A stretch of 64,000 bases of DNA from M2408 sp040386975 (GTDB lineage Bacteria; Bacteroidota; Bacteroidia; Flavobacteriales_D; Crocinitomicaceae): positions 1 through 64,000 of the forward strand of contig JAZKEO010000007.1 in the NCBI GenBank assembly GCA_040386975.1. Reading direction: 5' to 3'. Of this stretch, positions 53,601 to 60,858 are shown piece after piece. The first letter of the stretch is position 1; each line of letters starts with the position of its first letter. The notes beneath the pieces are model-generated. The model saw nothing but the letters and a program-made list of their open reading frames with translations. It had not been told where the DNA came from and searched no databases. The translations under genes were made by a program, and so were the position numbers.

Positions 53601-54513
53601 TTCCTTGTTGAACATCATTTGTGGTACATCCCAAACTTGTAAAATCTTCGTGGCTAGGTGTTCCATTTACCGTTCCTGATGTTGTATTGTTTACTCCTAA
53701 AAATGTAACATTTGTTATTGGTTCAATTGCACTAGAAAAAGTTACATCACAATACGAAGTTCCACTGTAAGAAATTCGAATTTGACCATTACCACCTGCT
53801 CCACCTAATCGATCAGTATTATTTGAAGTTCTCCCTCCAGATCCACCGGCACCTATGTTTCCTACACTTCCAGCACTATTTGAATTAAAGCCATTTACAC
53901 CCGCAAAACCATCAGTTTGAGCAGTTCCACCCGTAATTCCAGATGCATGTTTATTTACATTATCTGAAGATCCACCGCTTGCCCCAGCACCACCACTAAC
54001 ATCTGTTGCTAAATTTTGAGCATTACCGCCATTCCCTCCATAATTGCTTGTGGTTGTTCCTCCAATATTTCCCGTTGTAAAGGCTGTTGCTCCATTTCCA
54101 AATGAGTTAGCTCCTGAAATAGCTACTCCGGCGCCTCTTCCTCCAACTGCTAAAACTAAAGTATTGTTGTCAAACCAAGTAGCTGTTCCATCTTGACCAC
54201 TATTACCAGATCCCCCAGTTCCAACAAAAAGATTGTAAGTTGTGCCAGGAACAACAGTGTATGTAGCTTTGATATACCCACCGCCCGATCCACCACCACC
54301 AGCAGAAGTGTTTCCTGTAGCACTTGCACCTCCACCACCTGCTCCCCAACATTCTAAGGTTATACTTGTTACTCCACATGGAGCTGTCCAAGTTCCATTG
54401 CCAGTTGTGTTAAATGTTTTTACTATTTGAGAGAAGCTATTAAATGATGAAAAAGTTATAAAAAGTAGAATAATACTTCTAAAAACTAATGAGAATTTTT
54501 TATTATAATTCAT
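47695..54513 (-). CDS. Giant T9SS-secreted repeat adhesin
   Basis: The 2272-residue protein has a signal peptide (about 1-29), a Gly-rich region (about 30-255), a GEVED-type domain (about 300-405, VFLDWNQDGDFNDTGESFDLG), further Ig-like stretches, a long beta-helix-like region rich in GGT/TNG and Asn ladders (about 600-1250), Ig-like/PKD-like modules (about 1380-1510), seven homologous repeats of about 90 residues (about 1514-2155) and a T9SS type A sorting domain (about 2190-2272, IYPNPFIESFNI). It should be exported by T9SS and anchored at the surface, probably for attachment. The plus strand here shows several long spurious frames. It has its own likely promoter at 54611. Confidence 0.88.
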   Translation of the reverse strand: MNYNKKFSLVFRSIILLFITFSSFNSFSQIVKTFNTTGNGTWTAPCGVTSITLECWGAGGGGASATGNTSAGGGGSGGGYIKATYTVVPGTTYNLFVGTGGSGNSGQDGTATWFDNNTLVLAVGGRGAGVAISGANSFGNGATAFTTGNIGGTTTSNYGGNGGNAQNLATDVSGGAGASGGSSDNVNKHASGITGGTAQTDGFAGVNGFNSNSAGSVGNIGAGGSGGRTSNNTDRLGGAGGNGQIRISYSGTSYCDVTFSSAIEPITNVTFLGVNNTTSGTVNGTPSHEDFTSLGCTTNDVQQGNTFSLSVSGNTDGNFTDFIRVFLDWNQDGDFNDTGESFDLGSITNCTSCAVITNILVPCNATLGLTKMRVFKDYNAVPTSACSSSNNFGQVEDYVINVTASTGTYVSSTVKQDNTLSVSKGTTNNEVIGIEIVMSGCKNLTSFTVNTTGTTSTADISNAKIWSTGASSVFATSTQFGSTVASPNGSFNITSTLSLPNGTSYLWLTYDVVAGATTNNLIDAQCTSLTVDATPRTPSTTAPTGSRQIGVQKNWVGAGAGGAGTDFNTATNWNPVGVPGPADIIIMNLTANISPTITFSSATTTIGSIAMDVNRAGNTYILDVAGNTFNVNGNATFNISGGNGTTFLRVNVGNGGTINYNGNTTFSASVGNVFGVYGAGGTSGVINCKRNLTFSNARAITQSANLPASVIMDGTGSQTLTSNNGVATIFPLLQIGNVNSPTVTLSQSIASSIQPNTVLINNNSTLILPLSNALNRSAAGGTFTMNTGATLKLAGTTGGQTGSNFPLNYSTMTLNPTSTVEYNGIAGQTIFGGATITYGHLTLTNNATKSATASITTAGNLTINSSSTFAAGTSLTHNIGGNWINNGTFSFTTGNIINFNGNNILQTVSGSSTTGFHTLIVNKGTSITNVLDIISLITLANPTNALTITNGTFKLSSASTLSPFSNNAGATIPSTGGFINNGGTINAGAFSWTNNGLFRNILGTTNIGSAAGNSLSNSSTSNFDMQGGTLNISGRLENTGSTFTQSGGTITLTTNANTSSTVGNFDASATTNINITGGTIIFRNPNTNASPFNSLNIISGAGTKTISGGTFQIGDGTTPVAQTFLVNSPVSLFNFTINNSNTPIVRLVTNDLTISGTLTMNGGNIDGATNTRSVIITNGNNTAISRTAGFINHNLRRTISNSAVSYLFPIGFSTNYTPADLTFTNLTAGDLNILAVTGDESNLVAGSGIDGAVSINSHWILTASGGLASTNYAGTLNYPVGLNDLAAQASNYIVGKNNSGWTYPTVSGTPTSTNTLFTAASGFGNLAIGKCKAAPTSVPGSNQDICGTSTTLAATAVSSPASGTWSIISGTGGSFGDNTSSTSSFSGTAGTTYVLRWTVGYAGTTCSTNANDVSITLNPVPTATAGGSITASVGEYNTVSGTNSTNGTILWTHDGTGYFDTDYFTDDETTLIPTYYTDEGDFGQTVTLTMTVTGTGVCSATSATANYTVNVNGSPAIWTYQCGTTVPSVDEYVYAYSYPGATQYRYRINDGVTSQTIVRTASLFYFREFSIFQYSTTYNVDVSVFVSGAWTAFGPVCQISTPAIPTTQVITSQCGSTLASLNTTIYADQVWSATDYEFQIFDGVTTQNYQTTNRYFNLTNLATYNYSTTYSVQVRVKYNSVWGAYGPSCNITSPASTTKLSTAHCGVTLTNIDTDIVADNVVNATEYRFRLINGGTTLTIDKDSRTFKCSQIAGIQYATTYVVDVATKLNGVWGTFGADCNLTTPLSLQTKLVTSQCGITLTDMNTDIVADLVSGATQYRFRLINGGTTLTIDKDSRTFKCAQVSGIQYSTTYNVSVSSFLNGVWQAYGTVCTLTTPSAGTQIRASQCGTVIANMNDYIYSDEVFGATQYRFRLVNGGTTLTYDSPGRFFACSAITGIQGSTVYNTSVAVFLNGSWGAYGPICTLTTPVIPVTSKIRTTQCGITLASMFTDIYADAVTNATMYRFRLYDGVTYLTIDNSYRSFRCTQFPSIQYGTTYSVDVAVFIGGSWQAFGAVCNVTTQNFPTTQIRATQCNTTLTSIYDWIYADEVFGATQYRFKVSKIGFLDSITSSGRFFRFSQLTGLDIDSVYNVNVQIYYGGQWKTYGDTCTITTPNTLTIPLDEELTELVDETEFENGESNNSILSVSKENKANEFIKIYPNPFIESFNIDLETNSNQAININIIDITGKQVENIILNRDEIQALKLGEYYESGMYYITIRQGDNSQQFKVIKN
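48050..49972 (-). repeat. Seven tandem ~90-residue repeats in the adhesin
   Basis: Each unit follows the plan Q-C-G-x-T-L, then ATxYRFRL-x-G-x-T, then TTYxVxVxV..GxWxxYGxxC-x-x-TTP. Two cysteines recur per unit (the QCG and the late GxxC). Units 3 and 4 are the most alike; units 2 and 7 are most divergent. Confidence 0.85.
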
Positions 54514-54565
54514 TTTAATGTATTTTATTTAGCAACTACTTAAATATTCTCTTCACACATAAAGT

Positions 54566-54607
54566 TAAGTAAAATTACGTGAAAATAAAAAGTATAAGTA
54601 AAATTAC
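54566..54607. repeat. Direct repeat in the adhesin leader
   Basis: TAAGTAAAATTAC occurs at 54566-54578 and 54595-54607, 29 bases apart start to start, between the adhesin start and its probable promoter. It may be a regulator or RNA-binding site. Confidence 0.5.
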
Positions 54608-54610
54608 TTA

Positions 54611-54618
54611 CAAATATA
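54611..54618 (-). promoter_or_regulatory. -7 element before the adhesin gene
   Basis: Minus-strand TATATTTG lies 97 bases before the adhesin ATG, giving a leader of about 90 bases that contains a 13-base direct repeat. No good TTG lies upstream. Confidence 0.4.
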
Positions 54619-54733
54619 TAATAATACCTTGGTAATTAGATTTGAAAATTAAATAAAATTTGGGAAATTTATCAAATGTCTATTTTCATCGAATATTTAC
54701 TAAATAAATAATAACTAGCTTAAAATGAGTTTT

Positions 54734-57118
54734 TTAGTTTTTAAAACGGTTAAAAAATCGTTTGACGACATTTTTGCTAGTTTCATGGTTTGAATATCCG
54801 TATCCGTATCCATAACCATAACCGTATCCATAACCTTTTTTTTCATCGGTACCATTTAATAGTATGGACATGTTTTTTATTTTACCTTCCTTGACAAGTG
54901 ATTCAGGTACCCTTAAGAAACGCTTATCTAGGTAATTTGCTCGAACAACATAAACAAAAATATCGGCATAATTCGTTAATAATAGTGTATCAGCAACCAT
55001 ACCTGCAGGAGCTGTATCTACAATAATGTAATCATAATTTTTTCTTGCGTACTCAAAAATAGTTTCAATTTTTTTGTGCATTAGCATTTCTGCTGGATTT
55101 GGAGGGATTAAGCCACTAGCTAACAAATCTAAATTCTCAAAATCAGGACAATTAAAAATAAGGTCTTTTAAATTAATTTCTTCATCAACAATATAATTTG
55201 TTATGCCTTTTTTATTTTTTATTTCCAAGTATTTTAAGATTTTTGGATTTCTTAAATCCATTTCTATAAGTAAAACTTTTTTATTTGATAATGAGTAAGT
55301 TGCAGCTAAATTTAATGCAATAAATGATTTACCTTCTTTACTTAAAGTTGAGGTCACAAAAATTGTTTTTCCAAGATCATTTTTATTTTTCAAAAGAAAA
55401 TTTATATGTGTTCTGAGTAGTCTAAATGCTTCAGAAACACTTGAATTTTCTTTTATCCCAGAAATGATTTTTTGTTGACTACCAGAAAGAGGTATATCAC
55501 CTAAAAATGGTGCTGGAACAACACTTAAATCCTTTTTAGTGTGGACTTTGGTGTCTAATAATTCGATTATGTATATTAAAGCAATAGGTATAAGTAATCC
55601 TAGCACAAAAGCAATGATAAAAATTGTTCTTTTTTGTTGTGAAACTTTTACTCCTGTCCCATATGCATCATCAATAATTTTGTCATTGGAAACTGTTACA
55701 GCAAGAGCTATAGCCGTCTCTTCCCTTTTTTGAAGTAAATATAAATAAAGAGATTCTTTAATTTGTTGCTGTCTTTGAATGCTTCTGTAGACACGTTCAA
55801 ATTTTGGGACAGATGAAATACGATTTGCTGTTTCTGTTTCTTTTCTGTAGAGTGCTTTTTGCTTTATTTTTAATGGTGTGATGAGGTTATTTAAACTTTC
55901 TTTTATGCTTTTTTGTAGATTAATTATTTGATCATATAAATTTACAATAACAGGATTTTTTTCACCAGCTGTTTTAATTAATCTAAAACGCTCAAGAACA
56001 AGCATGTTATATTGCTCTGTCAATTTCGAAATAGAAGGATCATTTATTCCAATGTTTGATGGTATCAATGAAGGTTCATTTTTTAATTCTGCTACGAAAG
56101 CGTACATGTATTCAGCTAATTTTAGCTGTGTGTTAACATCCAAAATTTCTTTTTGGTAATAGTTTTCGGTTTCTAAAAACATACCTGCTTCTGATGACAT
56201 GTCTAACATTTTATTTTTAGACTTAAATTCTTCTGCATCGTATTCAACTTCCGACAATTCGGTATTGATTAATTTCATTCGTTCATTAATGAAATTTAAG
56301 GTATTTTTTGCTATTTGATTTTTATCAGAAATTGCATCTAAGTTATGTTGCTGAATTAAATTATTTATAATATCAGCTGCTTTTTCCATTACAGGATCCT
56401 TAAGACTTAAATTAATAACATTTGAGCTTGTATTAATTGCTTCAATGGAGATTTGCGACCTATACAAATCTACAACCTGATTGATTGGGTTTATTAAGAC
56501 GGTTATATCTGATTTAATCCATGATTTTCGATTTATTTCAGTTGGAGTAATAATAAAATTTCCATATGGGGTTTTTATATTTTTACCAAATTCATAAGTG
56601 CCCAATAATTTGTCTTCAGTAGTTTTTAATTCAAATAAAGATTCAGATTTGATGTAAATTTTAAAACTCGCACTTAAACTGGAATCAATTTTAATATTTT
56701 CTAAGGTATTGATTACAAGGGGTGGGTTTTTGTAATGTTCTCGAGCGACAGGTCCTTCTTGAGTTAAATATTGTATTCTTAAGTTGAGATCCTCAACAAC
56801 TTTTCGCATTAATCTACGTGATCTTAATATTTCGATTTCATTTTCAATGTTGTTCTCCGAATTGAAAATTTCTAAATCGTTAAAAGCACTTAATTCAGAT
56901 ACTTCTCCACCTTTATTTTTATCTCTAATTAAGATAGAAGCATTTACCTCGTAATAAGAAATAGTATATTTTGTATAAAAATAAGCTGAAATTAAAGCAA
57001 TGATGATGCTTAATGAAATTAGCTTCCAATGAGATCTGTATTTATCAAAAGCATCTCGAATTGTTGTTTGATTTTCCAATTCGTTTTCTAAATTGATATG
57101 TTGTTCCATTTTACTCAT
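54734..57118 (-). CDS. Wzc-type polysaccharide co-polymerase/tyrosine kinase
   Basis: The 794-residue protein has two membrane helices (about 36-56 and 510-530) flanking a large periplasmic Wzz/GNVR-type coiled-coil domain. A cytosolic BY-kinase domain follows with Walker A STLSKEGKSFIALNLA and Walker B-type YDYIIVDTAPAGMVADT. The C-terminal tail contains seven GY repeats, the tyrosine cluster expected to be autophosphorylated. With Wza it drives capsule or exopolysaccharide assembly and export. It overlaps the wza stop by four bases (ATGA). Confidence 0.92.
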   Translation of the reverse strand: MSKMEQHINLENELENQTTIRDAFDKYRSHWKLISLSIIIALISAYFYTKYTISYYEVNASILIRDKNKGGEVSELSAFNDLEIFNSENNIENEIEILRSRRLMRKVVEDLNLRIQYLTQEGPVAREHYKNPPLVINTLENIKIDSSLSASFKIYIKSESLFELKTTEDKLLGTYEFGKNIKTPYGNFIITPTEINRKSWIKSDITVLINPINQVVDLYRSQISIEAINTSSNVINLSLKDPVMEKAADIINNLIQQHNLDAISDKNQIAKNTLNFINERMKLINTELSEVEYDAEEFKSKNKMLDMSSEAGMFLETENYYQKEILDVNTQLKLAEYMYAFVAELKNEPSLIPSNIGINDPSISKLTEQYNMLVLERFRLIKTAGEKNPVIVNLYDQIINLQKSIKESLNNLITPLKIKQKALYRKETETANRISSVPKFERVYRSIQRQQQIKESLYLYLLQKREETAIALAVTVSNDKIIDDAYGTGVKVSQQKRTIFIIAFVLGLLIPIALIYIIELLDTKVHTKKDLSVVPAPFLGDIPLSGSQQKIISGIKENSSVSEAFRLLRTHINFLLKNKNDLGKTIFVTSTLSKEGKSFIALNLAATYSLSNKKVLLIEMDLRNPKILKYLEIKNKKGITNYIVDEEINLKDLIFNCPDFENLDLLASGLIPPNPAEMLMHKKIETIFEYARKNYDYIIVDTAPAGMVADTLLLTNYADIFVYVVRANYLDKRFLRVPESLVKEGKIKNMSILLNGTDEKKGYGYGYGYGYGYGYSNHETSKNVVKRFFNRFKN
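54794..54835 (-). repeat. Hexanucleotide repeat encoding (Gly-Tyr)7 at the Wzc tail
   Basis: Fourteen codons alternate GGN and TAY, with GGT/GGA and TAT/TAC mixed, so the DNA is an imperfect six-base repeat. Confidence 0.9.
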
Positions 57119-57900
57119 CTATTCAAAATAAGAATTAGAGATGTAAGTAATAAAGAGCCAATGGAGATAAACGTTCCAGTATTTCGATTGAAAATTTCAG
57201 AATTTGCCTTTATACGGTTTGGTTGTACGTAAACAACATCATTTTGATTTAAATAATAATAGGAGGAATTTAAAAATTCATTTGAATTTAAATCGATACG
57301 AATTTCAACTTTTTTTCCTTTATTTTCACGGATAATTAAAATGTTATTTCTGACAGCTGATATGTTTAAATCTTCGGCGTAGCCAATTGCTTCAAGTAAA
57401 GAAACGCGATCATCTTGAATGTTAAAAGTTCCAGGTTTTCTAACATCACCCAAAACAGTTATTTTGAAATTAATTATTTGTATGTTTACTGTGGTTTGTG
57501 GGACGTAAGCATTTAATTTTTCTTTTAATAGTTTCACTGCTTCCTCACGATTTAGACCTGCAAGTTGTATTTTTCCTATTACTGGAAAATCAATATTCCC
57601 TTCAAAATCAATAGTGTAACCAAGCTCAACGTTGTCATTTTTATTTTCTCTTCCAATGTTTTGTAGATTGAAAGGTTTTGCTAACTCTTGATCGGATGCC
57701 GAAACAGTAATTGATAACAAATCATTGATTTGATAAACTGGAGAATAATACGTGCTTTTGAAATTTGGAATACTATCTTGGGTTTTAACAAACGAGCTTT
57801 TATTCTGAAAATAAATCACTTTCTTTTGATTTCCACAGGAAGAAATCAAGAAAATAATCATGAAAAGGAAGTAAACAGTGTATCCAGTTTTAAATTTCAT
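57115..57900 (-). CDS. Wza-type polysaccharide export lipoprotein
   Basis: The 261-residue protein has a lipoprotein signal (LISSC, Cys22), a polysaccharide-export (Poly_export) domain near residues 50-140 (YQINDLLSITVSASDQELAKPFN) and a SLBB-like domain (VLGDVRKPGTFNIQDDRVSLLEAIGYAEDLN). The last 20 residues are hydrophobic, as in Bacteroidota Wza homologues. It forms the outer-membrane export channel. The wzc gene overlaps its stop. Confidence 0.92.
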   Translation of the reverse strand: MKFKTGYTVYFLFMIIFLISSCGNQKKVIYFQNKSSFVKTQDSIPNFKSTYYSPVYQINDLLSITVSASDQELAKPFNLQNIGRENKNDNVELGYTIDFEGNIDFPVIGKIQLAGLNREEAVKLLKEKLNAYVPQTTVNIQIINFKITVLGDVRKPGTFNIQDDRVSLLEAIGYAEDLNISAVRNNILIIRENKGKKVEIRIDLNSNEFLNSSYYYLNQNDVVYVQPNRIKANSEIFNRNTGTFISIGSLLLTSLILILNR

Positions 57901-57946
57901 TGAAGAAAGGTGATTAAATATTGACTTTGATTCTATTTTTAGATTC

Positions 57947-57954
57947 CAAATATA
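57947..57954 (-). promoter_or_regulatory. -7 element before wza-wzc
   Basis: Minus-strand TATATTTG lies 46 bases before the wza ATG in the 94-base gap after the sugar transferase gene, so wza-wzc may have an internal promoter. Confidence 0.4.
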
Positions 57955-57994
57955 ATGAAATTAATACTCAGTTTGATAAAATAAACTTTTTTTC

Positions 57995-59020
57995 TTAGGA
58001 ACTTCTTTTCCCTTTAAGAAAGATATTTATAAGAGCATAAAAGAAAAATTTTAAATCTGTGAAATACGGATTTTTAGACTTTAGTTTTAAATAAACTCTT
58101 TCTGCATTTACCACAGCTTCAAATGATGATTTGAAATTTAAAGCAACATAGGGAGGAATACAGCCTGGTTTGTATTTAATTCTGAGTTTTTGTAAATCTT
58201 CTGGCAATCTTTTATAATAGTTTTCTGATACTGGACGAACGCCAACTAATTTCATTTGTCCTTTGAAAAGATTTAATAATTGTGGGATTTCATCAATCCA
58301 ATATTTTCGCATCCATTTTCCCCAAGGAGTTAATCTGAAATCACGATGAATTTTTCCTTTTTCGTTCAGACCATGTTTTTGGACAATGTAATTTTGAAGA
58401 TATTCAGAATAAGGGTGCATCGTCCTAAATTTATAAACATCAAAGGTTTTGCCATTTTTTCCAATACGCTTCATTTTGAAAATCAGACCATAACTTGATT
58501 TTGGCTTAATTGTTATTTCGTTTATTTTTTTTGCTCTAAAATAACAAATACCATTAATATTTTGAAAAATATCTATTTCAAAACCGTGTGCAATAAGTCT
58601 GCCTAAAACTTCAGCTTTTGATAATAAGCGATTTCTTCCTTTACTTATGGCGAAATAGAGAATATTCAAGTACTTTATTTTAGGAAGAATGCGATTGATA
58701 ATAAAATCAAAAAAGAAATATAAAGTGCCTAACAGTGGGATTTTGTTAATCCACATACGATTCCTTTTGGCTGTAAAAGTTTCAAAATGACCAAAGTAGT
58801 ATTCTCCAACGCTAATTTGTTGATTAATTTCGGTTAAATGTTTATTTATATATCGAATATCATTAATTCGCTTTGAATTGATAAAAATGTTGATTTTTTT
58901 GTTTTCAAAAAAGCGACTTAAATTCGTGTTATTTAGTAATCTATTAACATTAAATTCCTCTTCTCTAGTTGCAGAAAAAAAAATTGGGACATTCTCATAA
59001 TATGTAGTAAATAGTGACAT
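57995..59020 (-). CDS. Bacterial sugar transferase (undecaprenyl-phosphate glycosyl-1-phosphate transferase-like)
   Basis: The 341-residue protein has a C-terminal catalytic domain with the family motifs FDVYKFRTMHPYSEYLQ, LNLFKGQMKLVGVRPVS and YKPGCIPPYVAL. The N-terminal 150 residues have one or two hydrophobic segments (around LYFFFDFIINRIL) and no CoA-binding type domain, so it is not the full WcaJ arrangement. It would load the first sugar onto undecaprenyl phosphate for capsule or O-antigen. No glycosyltransferase genes are adjacent, which is unusual. Confidence 0.83.
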   Translation of the reverse strand: MSLFTTYYENVPIFFSATREEEFNVNRLLNNTNLSRFFENKKINIFINSKRINDIRYINKHLTEINQQISVGEYYFGHFETFTAKRNRMWINKIPLLGTLYFFFDFIINRILPKIKYLNILYFAISKGRNRLLSKAEVLGRLIAHGFEIDIFQNINGICYFRAKKINEITIKPKSSYGLIFKMKRIGKNGKTFDVYKFRTMHPYSEYLQNYIVQKHGLNEKGKIHRDFRLTPWGKWMRKYWIDEIPQLLNLFKGQMKLVGVRPVSENYYKRLPEDLQKLRIKYKPGCIPPYVALNFKSSFEAVVNAERVYLKLKSKNPYFTDLKFFFYALINIFLKGKRSS

Positions 59021-59044
59021 TTGGTTTGGTTGCGTATCCTCTTT

Positions 59045-60406
59045 TTAAGTTTTTTGAATGATTTTTTCTCCCAATTCTTCGTAATTTATTCCATCAAAAT
59101 TTCCAGAACTCATCATGAGTAGAACGCATGGACCATTCAAATGGTTGGCTATGAAATCCAAAACTTCAGAAGTTTTTTGCGAAACAGTAATGTTTTTGCC
59201 AAAACTTTGTTCAACAAAACTCGTCGAAATTTCGTCTAATTTTTTGTGTTTCACCACTTCTGGATTGAAATATACCAAGGCATTATCGGCTTTTTCCATG
59301 GCATTTTCGTATAAAGGCAAAAACTTTTTATTTAAAGACGAAAAAGTATGTAATTCCATACACGCAATCACTTTTCTGTCTGGAAATTGTTCTTTTACAG
59401 CTTTTGTTGTTGCTTTTAATTTAGAAGGAGAGTGAGCAAAATCTTTATACATTACAAAATTATCATTTTCAACAACTTTTTGTAAGCGTTTTCCAGCTCC
59501 TGTAAAATCAGCCATAGCGCTTAAAAAGTCAGCTTTTGAAACGCCAATTTGTTCACAAACTTTCATGGCTCCCATCAAATTTTGTAGGTTATGTTCACCG
59601 AAAATTTTCAATGGATAATTTGTGGAGTTAACTTCTAAAAGAGTTCCATTTTCTACATTTTTGTAGTTTGGAGTGGAGTAGGGAATAGCATGTGTTTTTG
59701 AAGCGAATTTTAAACCTAATTTGTTTACTTCTTCATCATTTGTATTGTAAATAAGTGAACCATTTGTTTCAATCTTTTGACAAAAAATATCAAATTGCTC
59801 AATGTAATTTTCATAAGTCGGAAAAACATTGATATGATCCCAAGCAATTCCGCTCAATAAGGCTATGTTTGGTTTGTAAAGATGAAATTTTGGCCTTCTG
59901 TCAATAGGTGAACTCAAGTATTCATCACCTTCGAGAATCATTATTTTTGCTGATTCTGTGATTTTAACCATGCAATCGTAACCTTCCAGTTGAGCGCCAA
60001 CCATGTAATCCACTTCTAAATTTAATTTAGAAATAGCATGTAAAATCATAGAAGTAATGGTTGTTTTTCCGTGACTTCCACCTATTACAACTCGGATTTT
60101 ATTTTTACTTTGTTCGTACAAATATTCTGGGTATGAATAAATTTTCAGACCTAATTCTTTTGCTTTTAATAATTCTGGATTATCTTCACGAGCATGCATT
60201 CCTAAAATTACAGCATCAATATTGGAAGTAACATTTGTTTCGTTCCAACCAAGTTCAGATGGTAAAATACCTTGTTTTTCAAGTCGTGTACGTGAAGGTT
60301 CAAAAATCTCATCATCTGAACCAGTTACGTTTTCACCTTTTCGACTTAAAGCGATGGCTAAATTATGCATGGCACTTCCGCCAATTGCGATGAAATGTAT
60401 GTTCAT
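59045..60406 (-). CDS. mpl: UDP-N-acetylmuramate:L-alanyl-gamma-D-glutamyl-meso-diaminopimelate ligase
   Basis: The 453-residue Mur ligase recycles the murein tripeptide by joining it to UDP-MurNAc. Its N-terminus MNIHFIAIGGSAMHNLAIAL, the ATP loop VVIGGSHGKTTITSMI, and GDEYLSSPIDRRPKF with LSGIAWDHINVFPTYENY are Mpl-specific relative to MurC. It lies one base after a small membrane protein gene and 24 bases before the sugar transferase. Confidence 0.94.
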   Translation of the reverse strand: MNIHFIAIGGSAMHNLAIALSRKGENVTGSDDEIFEPSRTRLEKQGILPSELGWNETNVTSNIDAVILGMHAREDNPELLKAKELGLKIYSYPEYLYEQSKNKIRVVIGGSHGKTTITSMILHAISKLNLEVDYMVGAQLEGYDCMVKITESAKIMILEGDEYLSSPIDRRPKFHLYKPNIALLSGIAWDHINVFPTYENYIEQFDIFCQKIETNGSLIYNTNDEEVNKLGLKFASKTHAIPYSTPNYKNVENGTLLEVNSTNYPLKIFGEHNLQNLMGAMKVCEQIGVSKADFLSAMADFTGAGKRLQKVVENDNFVMYKDFAHSPSKLKATTKAVKEQFPDRKVIACMELHTFSSLNKKFLPLYENAMEKADNALVYFNPEVVKHKKLDEISTSFVEQSFGKNITVSQKTSEVLDFIANHLNGPCVLLMMSSGNFDGINYEELGEKIIQKT

Positions 60407-60407
60407 A

Positions 60408-60770
60408 TTAAGATTTTTTTATTTTGATTAGAATTGCAGCTTCAAGCATTAAAGGAATAATTAAGAAAAATAAACCAAGGTGATTTATCCATTTTATTGT
60501 TTCTAAGGAAACTTTGTTTTCAAGTGCAATTGGTGAAATTATAGCAAACAAACCGATGTAGTAAATTCGATTCCATTTGGATACTTGTTTGAAAATATTT
60601 TTCTTAATTAACTCAATGATGATGTAACACAAAGCTAAAATCATCACAACAAGGTTGATTTTTTTGTTAAAATCATGAAATCCCCAGAAGTAGAAAAGGA
60701 TTATCAAAGAAATAAGGCAGCTTACTACGAGCAAAATTACTTGTCTAGTGAATGATTTATCTTTTTGCAT
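60408..60770 (-). CDS. Hypothetical four-helix membrane protein
   Basis: The 120-residue protein has four hydrophobic segments (about 9-30, 36-55, 67-85, 92-115) connected by short basic loops. No family is recognised. It is followed after one base by mpl, so the two are probably co-expressed. Confidence 0.65.
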   Translation of the reverse strand: MQKDKSFTRQVILLVVSCLISLIILFYFWGFHDFNKKINLVVMILALCYIIIELIKKNIFKQVSKWNRIYYIGLFAIISPIALENKVSLETIKWINHLGLFFLIIPLMLEAAILIKIKKS

Positions 60771-60858
60771 TGCGAAATTTTACACAAAATTAAGCAAGAA
60801 AAAGATTAAAAAAGTAAACTCAATAAAAAATTACAAACATCAAATTGATAATAGTAAT

